Assembly: GCA_007130415.1 (NCBI GenBank) | Contig: SLSN01000064.1 | Location: forward strand, 1 to 15,271 | DNA from: Patescibacteria group bacterium | GTDB lineage: Bacteria > Patescibacteriota > Dojkabacteria > SC72 > T1SED10-24 | Direction: 5' to 3' | DNA length: 15,271 nt | Shown: positions 7,447 through 13,589 of the stretch, in pieces | Layout: the number at the start of each line of letters is the position of its first letter | Numbering within the stretch: the stretch's first letter is position 1 | Translations under genes and position numbers: made by a program | Notes under the pieces: generated by a model | What the model was told of the DNA's origin: nothing | Databases searched by the model: none | The model's input: only the letters and a program-made list of their open reading frames with translations

Positions 7447-7452
7447 ATTATA
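7447..7452 (-). promoter_or_regulatory. -10 box of the tRNA-Pro promoter
   Basis: A consensus TATAAT on the minus strand lies 19 nt before the tRNA 5' end, giving a leader of about 13 nt. A weak TTTTGC at 7470-7475 sits 17 nt upstream. Its place just after the terminator of the preceding gene fits an independent tRNA transcript. Confidence 0.5.
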
Positions 7453-7471
7453 CATAAAAAAGGTAAAAAGC

Positions 7472-7502
7472 AAAAGAAAAGGGAGAGATAAACTCTCCCC
7501 TT
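7472..7502 (-). terminator. rho-independent terminator after the DUF4870-like gene
   Basis: On the minus strand the perfect 7-bp stem GGGAGAG/CTCTCCC, with loop TTTAT (7481-7499), is followed by TTTTCTTTT. The stem can extend by a G-U and two A-T pairs. It lies about 25 nt after the stop at 7526 and separates this gene from the tRNA. Confidence 0.8.
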
Positions 7503-7525
7503 AAATTCAAAATAAGGCTGAAATA

Positions 7526-7894
7526 TTAAACAGCGTTCATTATCTTCATACCATATTCGTAAAGTAGCGGAACTTGGAATTTTTCACCGTTATTAGCTTT
7601 CATCATACCCATAACCATAAGTACAAGCATAGCGATCCACAAAAGTGGCACAATGCACCAACCGATTATTGGAATAATTCCTAGTACAAAAGAAACAACA
7701 AACATTGCAAGACCTACAACAGTATACTGACCACCATAATATCTAACAAACTGATCATCTTTTTCAACGAAAAGAAGGATCAAACCAATCAGAGGGATGC
7801 AAGCTAAAATAGCTTTTGTCTTACCCTCTTCGTTAAATTTAATATCCTCAAACTTAACTTCAGGCTTAGAACTTTTCTCTTTTGTCTCTGCCAT
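7526..7894 (-). CDS. small DUF4870/Tic20-like membrane protein
   Basis: The 122-aa product has a polar N-terminal tail of about 24 residues and then three hydrophobic segments (about 27-43, 56-76, 79-98). Between the first two is the motif DDQFVRYYGGQY, which matches the family's DxFVRxHAxQ-like signature. Small proteins of this type are widespread, and their function is not known in most cases. It is a single-gene unit: two overlapping TATAAT boxes lie upstream (7912-7922) and a terminator lies downstream. It is divergent from sufC, about 107 bp from the preferred sufC start. Family membership rests on this motif and topology only. Confidence 0.75.
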   Translation of the reverse strand: MAETKEKSSKPEVKFEDIKFNEEGKTKAILACIPLIGLILLFVEKDDQFVRYYGGQYTVVGLAMFVVSFVLGIIPIIGWCIVPLLWIAMLVLMVMGMMKANNGEKFQVPLLYEYGMKIMNAV

Positions 7895-7911
7895 AAACTT
7901 TTTATTTAAAA

Positions 7912-7922
7912 ATTATATTATA
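7912..7922 (-). promoter_or_regulatory. overlapping -10 boxes for the DUF4870-like gene
   Basis: Two minus-strand TATAAT hexamers, at 7912-7917 and 7917-7922, share one base and lie 17-28 nt upstream of the ATG at 7894. Either would give a short untranslated leader of about 11-16 nt. A -35 box is not clear in this AT-rich stretch. Confidence 0.4.
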
Positions 7923-7944
7923 TATTTAAAGTATATGGTAAGAA

Positions 7945-7973
7945 ATGATAAATTTCAAGAGTAATGGTAAAAT
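7945..7973 (+). promoter_or_regulatory. candidate promoter of the suf operon
   Basis: ATGATA (7945-7950) is separated by 17 nt from TAAAAT (7968-7973), and the -10 is preceded by TGG, an extended -10. The predicted start is near 7980, about 22 nt before the chosen sufC ATG. If correct, the in-frame ATG at 7945 lies in the -35 box and cannot be the translation start. Confidence 0.4.
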
Positions 7974-8001
7974 ACCTGCATTAAAATTCTTTTTAAAGAA
8001 A

Positions 8002-8727
8002 ATGCTCAAATTAAAAGATGTTTCTGCATATATAAATAAAGATGAAAAAATTTTAGAAAATATTAATGCAGAATTTAAAAAAAATACTCTTTCACTAGTA
8101 CTAGGTCCAAATGCAGCGGGCAAAACAACACTTGCAGAAGTAATCTCAGGAGGTGAAAACGTAAGAATAGAGGGAAAAGTTCTTTTTACAGGGAAAGATG
8201 TCACAAAATTAGAAATAAATAAGAGGGCAAAGTTAGGAATTCTACTACTTCACCAAAATCCTGTAGAAATACCAGGTGTTAAGATTTTTGATTTTCTTTT
8301 TGCATCATATAAATCAATGGTCGAAAAAGAAATCTGTGTTTGGGATTTTCATGAAGTTGTGTTAAAAAATCTAAACAAATTAAATTTAAGCGAAGAATTT
8401 TTACAAAGAAATATAAATGAGGGTTTCTCTGGAGGAGAAAAGAAAAAGTTTGAAATATTACAAATGCTCCTTTTTGAACCAAAAGTTGCGATTTTAGACG
8501 AAATAGATTCAGGATTAGATATAGATTCTGTTAAAAATATTTTTCAAATTGTTAAAAATTACCAAGAAGAACAAAAAGCAACAATTATATTAATTAGTCA
8601 TGGGCCAAAAATTCTAAAATATATTACCCCCAATCAAGTTTTGTTAATACAGGGTAAAACGATAAAGGAGAAAGGAGATATTAAATTAGCAAAGAAGATA
8701 TTAGAAAATGGGTACAAAGAAGAATAA
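8002..8727 (+). CDS. sufC: Fe-S cluster assembly ATPase SufC
   Basis: SufC is the soluble ABC-type ATPase that powers the SufBCD scaffold. From the ATG at 8002 the protein is 241 aa and begins MLKLKDVSAYI, as SufC proteins do. An in-frame ATG at 7945 would add 19 basic residues not usual in the family. Features are Walker A GPNAAGKT (35-42), Q-loop Q85, signature FSGGEKKKFEILQM (142-155), Walker B AILDE with E167 followed by the SufC-typical DSGLDID (169-175), and switch H200. The gene overlaps sufB by 20 bp, implying translational coupling. It heads a sufC-sufB-sufD unit. Confidence 0.93.
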   Translation: MLKLKDVSAYINKDEKILENINAEFKKNTLSLVLGPNAAGKTTLAEVISGGENVRIEGKVLFTGKDVTKLEINKRAKLGILLLHQNPVEIPGVKIFDFLFASYKSMVEKEICVWDFHEVVLKNLNKLNLSEEFLQRNINEGFSGGEKKKFEILQMLLFEPKVAILDEIDSGLDIDSVKNIFQIVKNYQEEQKATIILISHGPKILKYITPNQVLLIQGKTIKEKGDIKLAKKILENGYKEE

Positions 8728-10045
8728 AGAATTTCCAAAAGGTCTGGATGAAACCATTGTTAAAGAAATTTCCAAGATTAAAAAAGAACCTAAATGGATG
8801 TTAGATTTTCGGCTTGATTCTTTCAAAAAATTTAAAAACATTAAAAATCCAAATTGGGGGCCCAATTTAGAAGATTTAGATTTTCAAGATATTCGATATT
8901 ATTCTACTGGAGCAGAAAAAGCTAATACCTGGGAGGAAATACCAACGGATATAAAACAAACTTTTGAAAAACTTGGAATATCTAAAGAAGAACAAAAATT
9001 ACTTGCAGGAATTTCAACTCAATATGAATCTGAAGTGATATATAGTCAAATAAAGAAAAAGTGGAATTCTCTTGGGATTATTTTCGAAACAACAGAACTT
9101 GCACTAAAAAAATACCCTGAGCTCTTTAAAGAGTATTTTGCTCAACTAGTTCCTAATTCTGAGAATAAATATGCTGCCCTAAATAGTGCTGTATGGAGCG
9201 GAGGTACCTTTATTTACATCCCAAAGGGACTAAAGCTAACAATGCCAGTACAAACATACTTTCGTATAAATACACAAAATATGGGGCAATTTGAAAGAAC
9301 GTTGATAATTGCAGATGAGGGAAGTGAAATTCACTACATTGAAGGATGTACAGCACCACAATACATGACAAATTCTCTACACAGCGCTGTAGTTGAGGTT
9401 TTTGTTAAGAAAAATGCAAAAGTTAGATACAGCACAATGCAAAACTGGTCTAAAAACATCTACAATTTAGTTACAAAAAGATCTGTAGTAGATGAAAACG
9501 GTACTATGGAATGGGTCGATTGTAATATTGGATCAAAAGTAACTATGAAATATCCAGGAACAATTTTAAAGGGCGATAACTCAAAAGGTACATTTCTTTC
9601 CCTGGGTCTTGCTGATAAAGAACAAATAATGGACTCTGGAAGTAAAATGATACATATCGGAAAAAATACAAAGAGCATAATTAATTCCAGAACCATAAGT
9701 AAGCAAAATGGACTTAGTACATACAGAGGTAATTGCAAGATAACTAAAAATGCAAAAAACTCCAAATCAATTATTAGTTGTGATGGTTTAATTTTGGATA
9801 AAAAAGCTAAATCCTATTCATATCCAACAAACGAAATTCAAAACAAAACAAGTACAATAGAGCATGAAGCTAAAATATCAAAAGTTTCTCAAAATCAACT
9901 TAAATACCTTAAATCAAGGGGACTTTCTGAGCAAGAAGCTTCCCATTTAATAGTTTCAGGTTTTGTAAGACCAATCACAGAAGGTTTACCTATGGAATAT
10001 GCTGTAGAACTAGATAGAATACTTGATATGTTTGTTGAAAAATGA
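8708..10045 (+). CDS. sufB: Fe-S cluster scaffold protein SufB
   Basis: SufB is the scaffold on which the nascent cluster is built in the SufBC2D complex. The 445-aa protein, slightly shorter than usual, has the N-terminal helical region with QYESEVIY (about 109-116), the right-handed beta-helix core containing GGTFIYIPKG and IEGCTAPQY, and the C-terminal helical block ending FVRPITEGLPMEYAVELDRI, which is diagnostic. C358 in SCDGLIL aligns by motif with the E. coli Cys proposed as the cluster or sulfur acceptor. The start ATG is inside sufC and the TGA overlaps the sufD ATG, so all three are coupled. The beta-helix appears complete, so the small size of SufD is not due to a shifted gene boundary. 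Confidence 0.95.
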   Translation: MGTKKNKEFPKGLDETIVKEISKIKKEPKWMLDFRLDSFKKFKNIKNPNWGPNLEDLDFQDIRYYSTGAEKANTWEEIPTDIKQTFEKLGISKEEQKLLAGISTQYESEVIYSQIKKKWNSLGIIFETTELALKKYPELFKEYFAQLVPNSENKYAALNSAVWSGGTFIYIPKGLKLTMPVQTYFRINTQNMGQFERTLIIADEGSEIHYIEGCTAPQYMTNSLHSAVVEVFVKKNAKVRYSTMQNWSKNIYNLVTKRSVVDENGTMEWVDCNIGSKVTMKYPGTILKGDNSKGTFLSLGLADKEQIMDSGSKMIHIGKNTKSIINSRTISKQNGLSTYRGNCKITKNAKNSKSIISCDGLILDKKAKSYSYPTNEIQNKTSTIEHEAKISKVSQNQLKYLKSRGLSEQEASHLIVSGFVRPITEGLPMEYAVELDRILDMFVEK

Positions 10046-10497
10046 AAAAAATAGACTTAACAAAACTTGATAAAGTTACGCTTTTAGAAATAAAATGTAG
10101 CGAGAACTATTTTTTAAGCCCTAATTCTCTTAAAAACATATCTTTAAAAAAAGAATGTAATTTCCAATTCAAGGATTCTAATATATCAAGTCGTATTATT
10201 TACAGAACCGTAGCTCAAAAAGACGTGGAGATAGATTTAAAAATAACTCTAAGCAGCATAGAGGAAAATGTAAAAAATATAGATGTATTTTTAGAGATTT
10301 ATATTTTAAATTTAGATGAGAGTAATAATATAAGCATAAAACCATTTTTAGAAATACCTCAAAAAGAAATAAAATTTGAACACAAAGTAACAATTGGAGC
10401 ACCAAACGAAAATTGGATTGCATATTTAAAGAGTCGAGGTTTAACATATAATCAAGCTTTAAAGCTAATTTCTCAAAGTTTTATTACAGGCCAATAA
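10042..10497 (+). CDS. sufD: short SufD-like Fe-S assembly protein
   Basis: SufD pairs with SufB to form the cluster-assembly interface and binds a SufC. This product has only 151 residues, against roughly 400 or more in typical SufD. The C-terminal part is clearly SufD-like: FLEIPQKEIKFEHKVTIG (about 102-119), with H114 in the position of the conserved SufD His at the SufB interface, then YLKSRGLTYNQALKLISQSF. The N-terminal helical domain and most beta-helix turns are missing. It begins directly at the sufB stop (ATGA overlap), leaving no room for a lost N-terminus, so it seems genuinely reduced rather than frameshifted. It may still dimerise with SufB and contact SufC through the C-terminal helices. 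No sufS or sufU follows; lexA is next. Confidence 0.8.
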   Translation: MKKIDLTKLDKVTLLEIKCSENYFLSPNSLKNISLKKECNFQFKDSNISSRIIYRTVAQKDVEIDLKITLSSIEENVKNIDVFLEIYILNLDESNNISIKPFLEIPQKEIKFEHKVTIGAPNENWIAYLKSRGLTYNQALKLISQSFITGQ

Positions 10498-10503
10498 ATT
10501 TTC

Positions 10504-10531
10504 TTGCATAATTCCCAACCATGGGTATACT
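10504..10531 (+). promoter_or_regulatory. lexA promoter
   Basis: TTGCAT (10504-10509), a 16-nt spacer and TATACT (10526-10531) form a plausible sigma-70-type promoter 34 nt before the GTG. The -10 lies in the first copy of the tandem GGGTATACTA repeat, so a repressor bound to the repeat would block it. A second TATACT at 10536-10541 is an alternative -10. Confidence 0.5.
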
Positions 10532-10542
10532 AGGGTATACTA
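10523..10542. promoter_or_regulatory. tandem GGGTATACTA repeat, candidate LexA operator
   Basis: GGGTATACTA occurs twice head to tail (10523-10532, 10533-10542). Because GTATAC is its own reverse complement, the core GTATAC-N4-GTATAC (10525-10540) is also a dyad of 16 bp. LexA genes are commonly autoregulated through a dyad over their promoter. The same 6-bp arms followed by TAATTTTT could instead form a weak terminator hairpin for the suf operon. Confidence 0.5.
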
Positions 10543-10564
10543 ATTTTTAAGAAAAGGGAATAAA

Positions 10565-11206
10565 GTGCAAGTCTCCATCACTGAAAAACAAGAACAAACC
10601 CTTAACTTTATTCGAGATTATTTCCTTGACAAGGGTATAGCTCCTTCTCTATCCGAACTGCAAGAAGCCTTAGAGATAAGTACTAAAAGGGGCGTCGTCT
10701 CGCACCTGGAGGCATTGGAAAGGAAGGGTTTCATAATAAGAACGGGTGGAGCGAGAGGAATACAGATACAAGGGGAAGAACATTATGAATACCTAATTGG
10801 TATACCCATCCTCGGTTACGCCAATGCGGGTACACCCCTAGCTACAGCGCAAGAGGATTATATTGGAACCCTAAAAGTAGATAGTAAGTTATTAAAAAAA
10901 AAATCAGACCTTTTTAGCGTGATAATAAAAGGAGATTCCATGAACAAACATTGTCTAGATAAAGTACCTCTTTCAAATGGGAATTATGTGATTGTAGAAA
11001 AAGAATCTGAAATAAATGATGGAGACACTATTCTTGCAATAATTGATAATTCAGCAACAATAAAAATCTTCAAAAAACAAAACGATATGATTATACTATA
11101 TCCGAACTCATACAATAGTACACACCAACCAATATATTTAAACAAAGACAGAGAGGACATAATAAACGGCAAAGTCGTTGCTGTTTTTCAAAACCCTACG
11201 TTATAG
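10565..11206 (+). CDS. lexA: SOS-response repressor LexA
   Basis: LexA represses DNA-damage genes and cleaves itself when RecA is activated. The 213-aa protein starts at a GTG chosen because AAGGGA (10554-10559) lies 5 nt upstream and because the sequence then begins with the LexA-type TEKQEQTLNFIRDYF. The winged helix-turn-helix spans about 1-68, with PSLSELQEALEIS and the recognition region STKRGVVSHLEALERKGFI. The S24 peptidase domain has the cleavage site A88-G89 (NAGTPL), catalytic S125 in KGDSM and general-base K167 in ATIKIF, so self-cleavage should be intact. The recognition helix differs from E. coli LexA, consistent with a different operator. The gene stands alone behind its own promoter. 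Confidence 0.93.
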   Translation: MQVSITEKQEQTLNFIRDYFLDKGIAPSLSELQEALEISTKRGVVSHLEALERKGFIIRTGGARGIQIQGEEHYEYLIGIPILGYANAGTPLATAQEDYIGTLKVDSKLLKKKSDLFSVIIKGDSMNKHCLDKVPLSNGNYVIVEKESEINDGDTILAIIDNSATIKIFKKQNDMIILYPNSYNSTHQPIYLNKDREDIINGKVVAVFQNPTL

Positions 11207-11232
11207 CATTAGTAAAAAACCACCCTTTTTGC

Positions 11233-11238
11233 TACAAT
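11233..11238 (+). promoter_or_regulatory. -10-like box upstream of the rel mini-ORF
   Basis: TACAAT lies 5 nt before the mini-ORF ATG at 11244 and about 35 nt before the rel start. I find no good -35 at normal spacing, so this is weak. If real, the transcript would begin at or very near the mini-ORF start codon. Confidence 0.3.
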
Positions 11239-11243
11239 AACCT

Positions 11244-11270
11244 ATGAATGATTACAGAACCCTGTATTAA
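11244..11270 (+). CDS. possible 8-codon leader peptide upstream of rel
   Basis: An ATG at 11244 opens a short frame encoding MNDYRTLY and ends in TAA at 11268-11270, only 2 nt before the rel ATG. It lies in a different frame from rel. Its closeness would let terminating ribosomes re-initiate on rel, which has no visible Shine-Dalgarno sequence. There is no direct evidence that it is translated, and an 8-codon frame can occur by chance. Confidence 0.3.
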   Translation: MNDYRTLY

Positions 11271-11272
11271 CA

Positions 11273-12757
11273 ATGAAAAATGACCTAAACGCCTCAAGGA
11301 AGGAAATAATTGAAAAAGTACCTCAAGAGTACAAAGAGCTAGTAGACCAGAGCATTTCCTGGGCACAGAAAGAATACAAAAAACATTATAGACTCTCAGG
11401 AGAGAACTCCATTTTTCATGCGCTGAGAGTGGCTAATATGGCTACTGATTTACACTTGGATACAGATAGTACCATCGTCTCGATACTCCATTGTGTATTA
11501 AACGACGAACATGATAAAAATCGGGAAAGAATGTACAAAGAAATAGAAGAGAAGTTTGGCAAAGAAATCGTCGATTTGTTGGAAACCTTACACATGATAA
11601 ACCGAGGGACAGATAGTGATGAAACAGGGATGAAAATAATAACTAGATACGTGCTAAGAAACTCAGAAGATATTAGACCAATCTTGATTAAAATCTTTGA
11701 TGTTTTAGATGATGTTCGTACAATACACTACTTGCCAGAAGAGAGTATTAAACTAAAAGCAAAGAAAGTGTTCAATATTTACGGACCATTGTGTTCATAT
11801 CTGAATTTAGAACTCATTAAGAAAGAAATAGAGGAAATTGTTTTTAAACACACTAAACCCGAAGAATATCGTGTCATAGAAGAAAAAATGAAGAAAGAAT
11901 CTCTTGATGAGGACCTTTTAAATAGCTACATCAAAAAACTAGAAGAATTAACAAATATTCTGGATTATAATCCAAAAATCTTCGGAAGAATAAAAAGCAA
12001 ATACAGTATGTATAATAAGCTCAAAAAACTTGAAAATGAAGGGCAGGGCACTGCACTTGCAAAGATTAAAGATAGGATGGCCATCTCCATAATTACTCGT
12101 TCAAAAGACGATTGTTTTTTAGTAGGCCTGGCTCTTGAAGAAAAAACAAATGTAGACATGCAAGAAACAGATGATTATATTACCCAACCCAAACCCAACG
12201 GTTTCCAAGCACTACAAATGAGTATTTCTTGCCCTGAAATAAAGGACATGTTTGTGGAAGTACAAATCCTCACTCATAAAATGTACTATCTCAACACATA
12301 CGGTCCCGCATCTCACATTGCTTACAAAGCAAGTAAAAACAGATTTGCAAAGCCAACAGATGATTTTGATTGGCTAGAAATATTACACAAACAAATCATT
12401 AATTGCCAAAAATTAAGCAAGCAATCTAGATCAGTTCCAATAAAAGCAGATATTTTTGATGATTACATATATGTATTTACCCCTAAAGGGAGAATTATAG
12501 AATTAACCAAGGGAGCTACAGCTTTAGATTTTGCTTACAGAGTGCACACAAGAGTAGGGCATAATGCAACATTTGCCCAAGTAAACAACGAAACTAAAGA
12601 GCTTTCCACGAAATTAGAAACAGGAGACATTGTTAAAATCGTAACATCAAAACAAGATAAATATCCAAATAGAGATTGGATGGAATTTGCAGTTGCAGAT
12701 TCAACAAAGGAGAAAATAAGGAAAGCACTAAAAAATAAATCTACTATAAAGAAGTAA
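11273..12757 (+). CDS. RelA-type (p)ppGpp synthetase, degenerate hydrolase domain
   Basis: This RelA/SpoT homologue makes the alarmone (p)ppGpp. The 494-aa order is HD-type hydrolase region (about 35-155), synthetase (about 225-350) and TGS (about 393-455). The C-terminal helical, zinc-finger and ACT regions of long Rel proteins are absent. The synthetase has FGRIKSKYSMYNKLKK (237-252), D267, the PKPNGFQALQ segment and catalytic E329 in EVQIL; it carries EXDD (E298-T-D-D301), typical of synthetase-only RelA, rather than RXKD. The hydrolase site is lost: the HD pair is H73-C74, the following ED is N77-D78, and the usual KLADRLHNMRT reads KIFDVLDDVRT. I infer synthesis without hydrolysis. The gene follows lexA and its last 14 bases overlap the opposite-strand gene. 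Confidence 0.9.
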   Translation: MKNDLNASRKEIIEKVPQEYKELVDQSISWAQKEYKKHYRLSGENSIFHALRVANMATDLHLDTDSTIVSILHCVLNDEHDKNRERMYKEIEEKFGKEIVDLLETLHMINRGTDSDETGMKIITRYVLRNSEDIRPILIKIFDVLDDVRTIHYLPEESIKLKAKKVFNIYGPLCSYLNLELIKKEIEEIVFKHTKPEEYRVIEEKMKKESLDEDLLNSYIKKLEELTNILDYNPKIFGRIKSKYSMYNKLKKLENEGQGTALAKIKDRMAISIITRSKDDCFLVGLALEEKTNVDMQETDDYITQPKPNGFQALQMSISCPEIKDMFVEVQILTHKMYYLNTYGPASHIAYKASKNRFAKPTDDFDWLEILHKQIINCQKLSKQSRSVPIKADIFDDYIYVFTPKGRIIELTKGATALDFAYRVHTRVGHNATFAQVNNETKELSTKLETGDIVKIVTSKQDKYPNRDWMEFAVADSTKEKIRKALKNKSTIKK

Positions 12758-13589
12758 CTTCTGGCTCGTCAATTATTTCATACCCATCAAACACATTACT
12801 TTCGTCTATATCATCAATCACGTTAAAGGAGAATTCAAAAGTACAGATTTTATCCCCTTCATTAAAAACCCTTATCTCAGAAATATAGTTGGTGCTGATA
12901 TCCAAAACGATTTCAGTACGCATATTATATTTTTGCAAATCACTTTTTGGAGTGTAAAATGACCATTCCCATCCCCAAGTTTCCTCATCAACCTGAATAA
13001 TAAAATCTCTATTTCTACGATAATCATCAACAATATCTTGAAGTATATGTTGACCTAGGTAAGATTTATAATAAAAATTAGAATTTTGATTCACAGGGAA
13101 ATATTCTTTTGTTTCAAGAAAAAAGATAAACTTTTCATCATAGTCCGTCCAAAAAACTCGAGTTTTTTCATCTATATTAATAAGCGCAATACGTCCGTTT
13201 TCAAAATACGTGTTTCCTTCACCCAAGGAAATCGTGCCATCTTTTGAATCTCCATATATATATGCAAACGCCCCTGAGTCATTAACTTCATACGAAGAAT
13301 CAACAAATTTATCCATAAAAAGATCCAGTGAAGTATCTAAGGAATCTTGCTCTTGTTTTTCAATGACTTTTTCACCTAAAACCTCAGCTTTAGGCGAAGG
13401 GCGAATTTCATAATATATGTGAGTAACAATAAAGGTCATCGCAAGAACAATCATTGAGATAAAGAGACCCAGTAGAAGCCGAAGATTTTTATTCTCCCAA
13501 CCAATTTCTACCTTCACAGGTAGAGTTTCTTCTTCAAGGCTACCATCTTCCCTCTCTCCAAAAAGTTCATCAAAAAGAGAATTATTCAT
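12744..13589 (-). CDS. uncharacterised single-pass membrane protein coupled to RuBisCO
   Basis: I do not recognise this 281-aa protein. It has an acidic cytoplasmic tail (1-36), one strong transmembrane helix (about 38-60) and an extracytoplasmic domain of about 220 residues rich in Asp, Glu, Tyr and Phe. The domain looks all-beta with short helices, and its end (EIVLDISTNYISEIRVF) faintly resembles the LolA-like lipoprotein-carrier fold; that resemblance is only an impression. The ATG at 13587-13589 lies inside the end of the RuBisCO gene, an 8-base overlap, so it is almost certainly co-transcribed and coupled. Its 3' end overlaps rel on the other strand. Location in a RuBisCO operon is odd for a surface protein and does not prove a metabolic link. 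Confidence 0.75.
   Translation of the reverse strand: MNNSLFDELFGEREDGSLEEETLPVKVEIGWENKNLRLLLGLFISMIVLAMTFIVTHIYYEIRPSPKAEVLGEKVIEKQEQDSLDTSLDLFMDKFVDSSYEVNDSGAFAYIYGDSKDGTISLGEGNTYFENGRIALINIDEKTRVFWTDYDEKFIFFLETKEYFPVNQNSNFYYKSYLGQHILQDIVDDYRRNRDFIIQVDEETWGWEWSFYTPKSDLQKYNMRTEIVLDISTNYISEIRVFNEGDKICTFEFSFNVIDDIDESNVFDGYEIIDEPEVTSL

Noticed and set aside
7945..8001. Upstream ATG adding 19 residues to SufC
   Set aside because: SufC proteins begin at MLKLKD-like sequence, and the extra region overlaps a plausible promoter.
10042..10497. sufD as a frameshifted pseudogene
   Set aside because: The start overlaps the sufB stop exactly, so no missing N-terminal part lies upstream, and the conserved C-terminal motif is intact.
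10797..10804. Single GTATAC inside lexA as a second operator
   Set aside because: There is no second half-site at the right spacing, and it lies in coding sequence.
11211..11233. Hairpin after lexA (AGTAAAAA/TTTTTGCT) as a terminator
   Set aside because: The stem is almost all A-T with a G-U pair, no T tract follows it, and it overlaps the -10-like box for rel.
12750..12762. AGAAGT-A-ACTTCT dyad at the rel stop
   Set aside because: Arms are only 6 bp with a 1-nt centre, and chance occurrence in coding sequence is likely.
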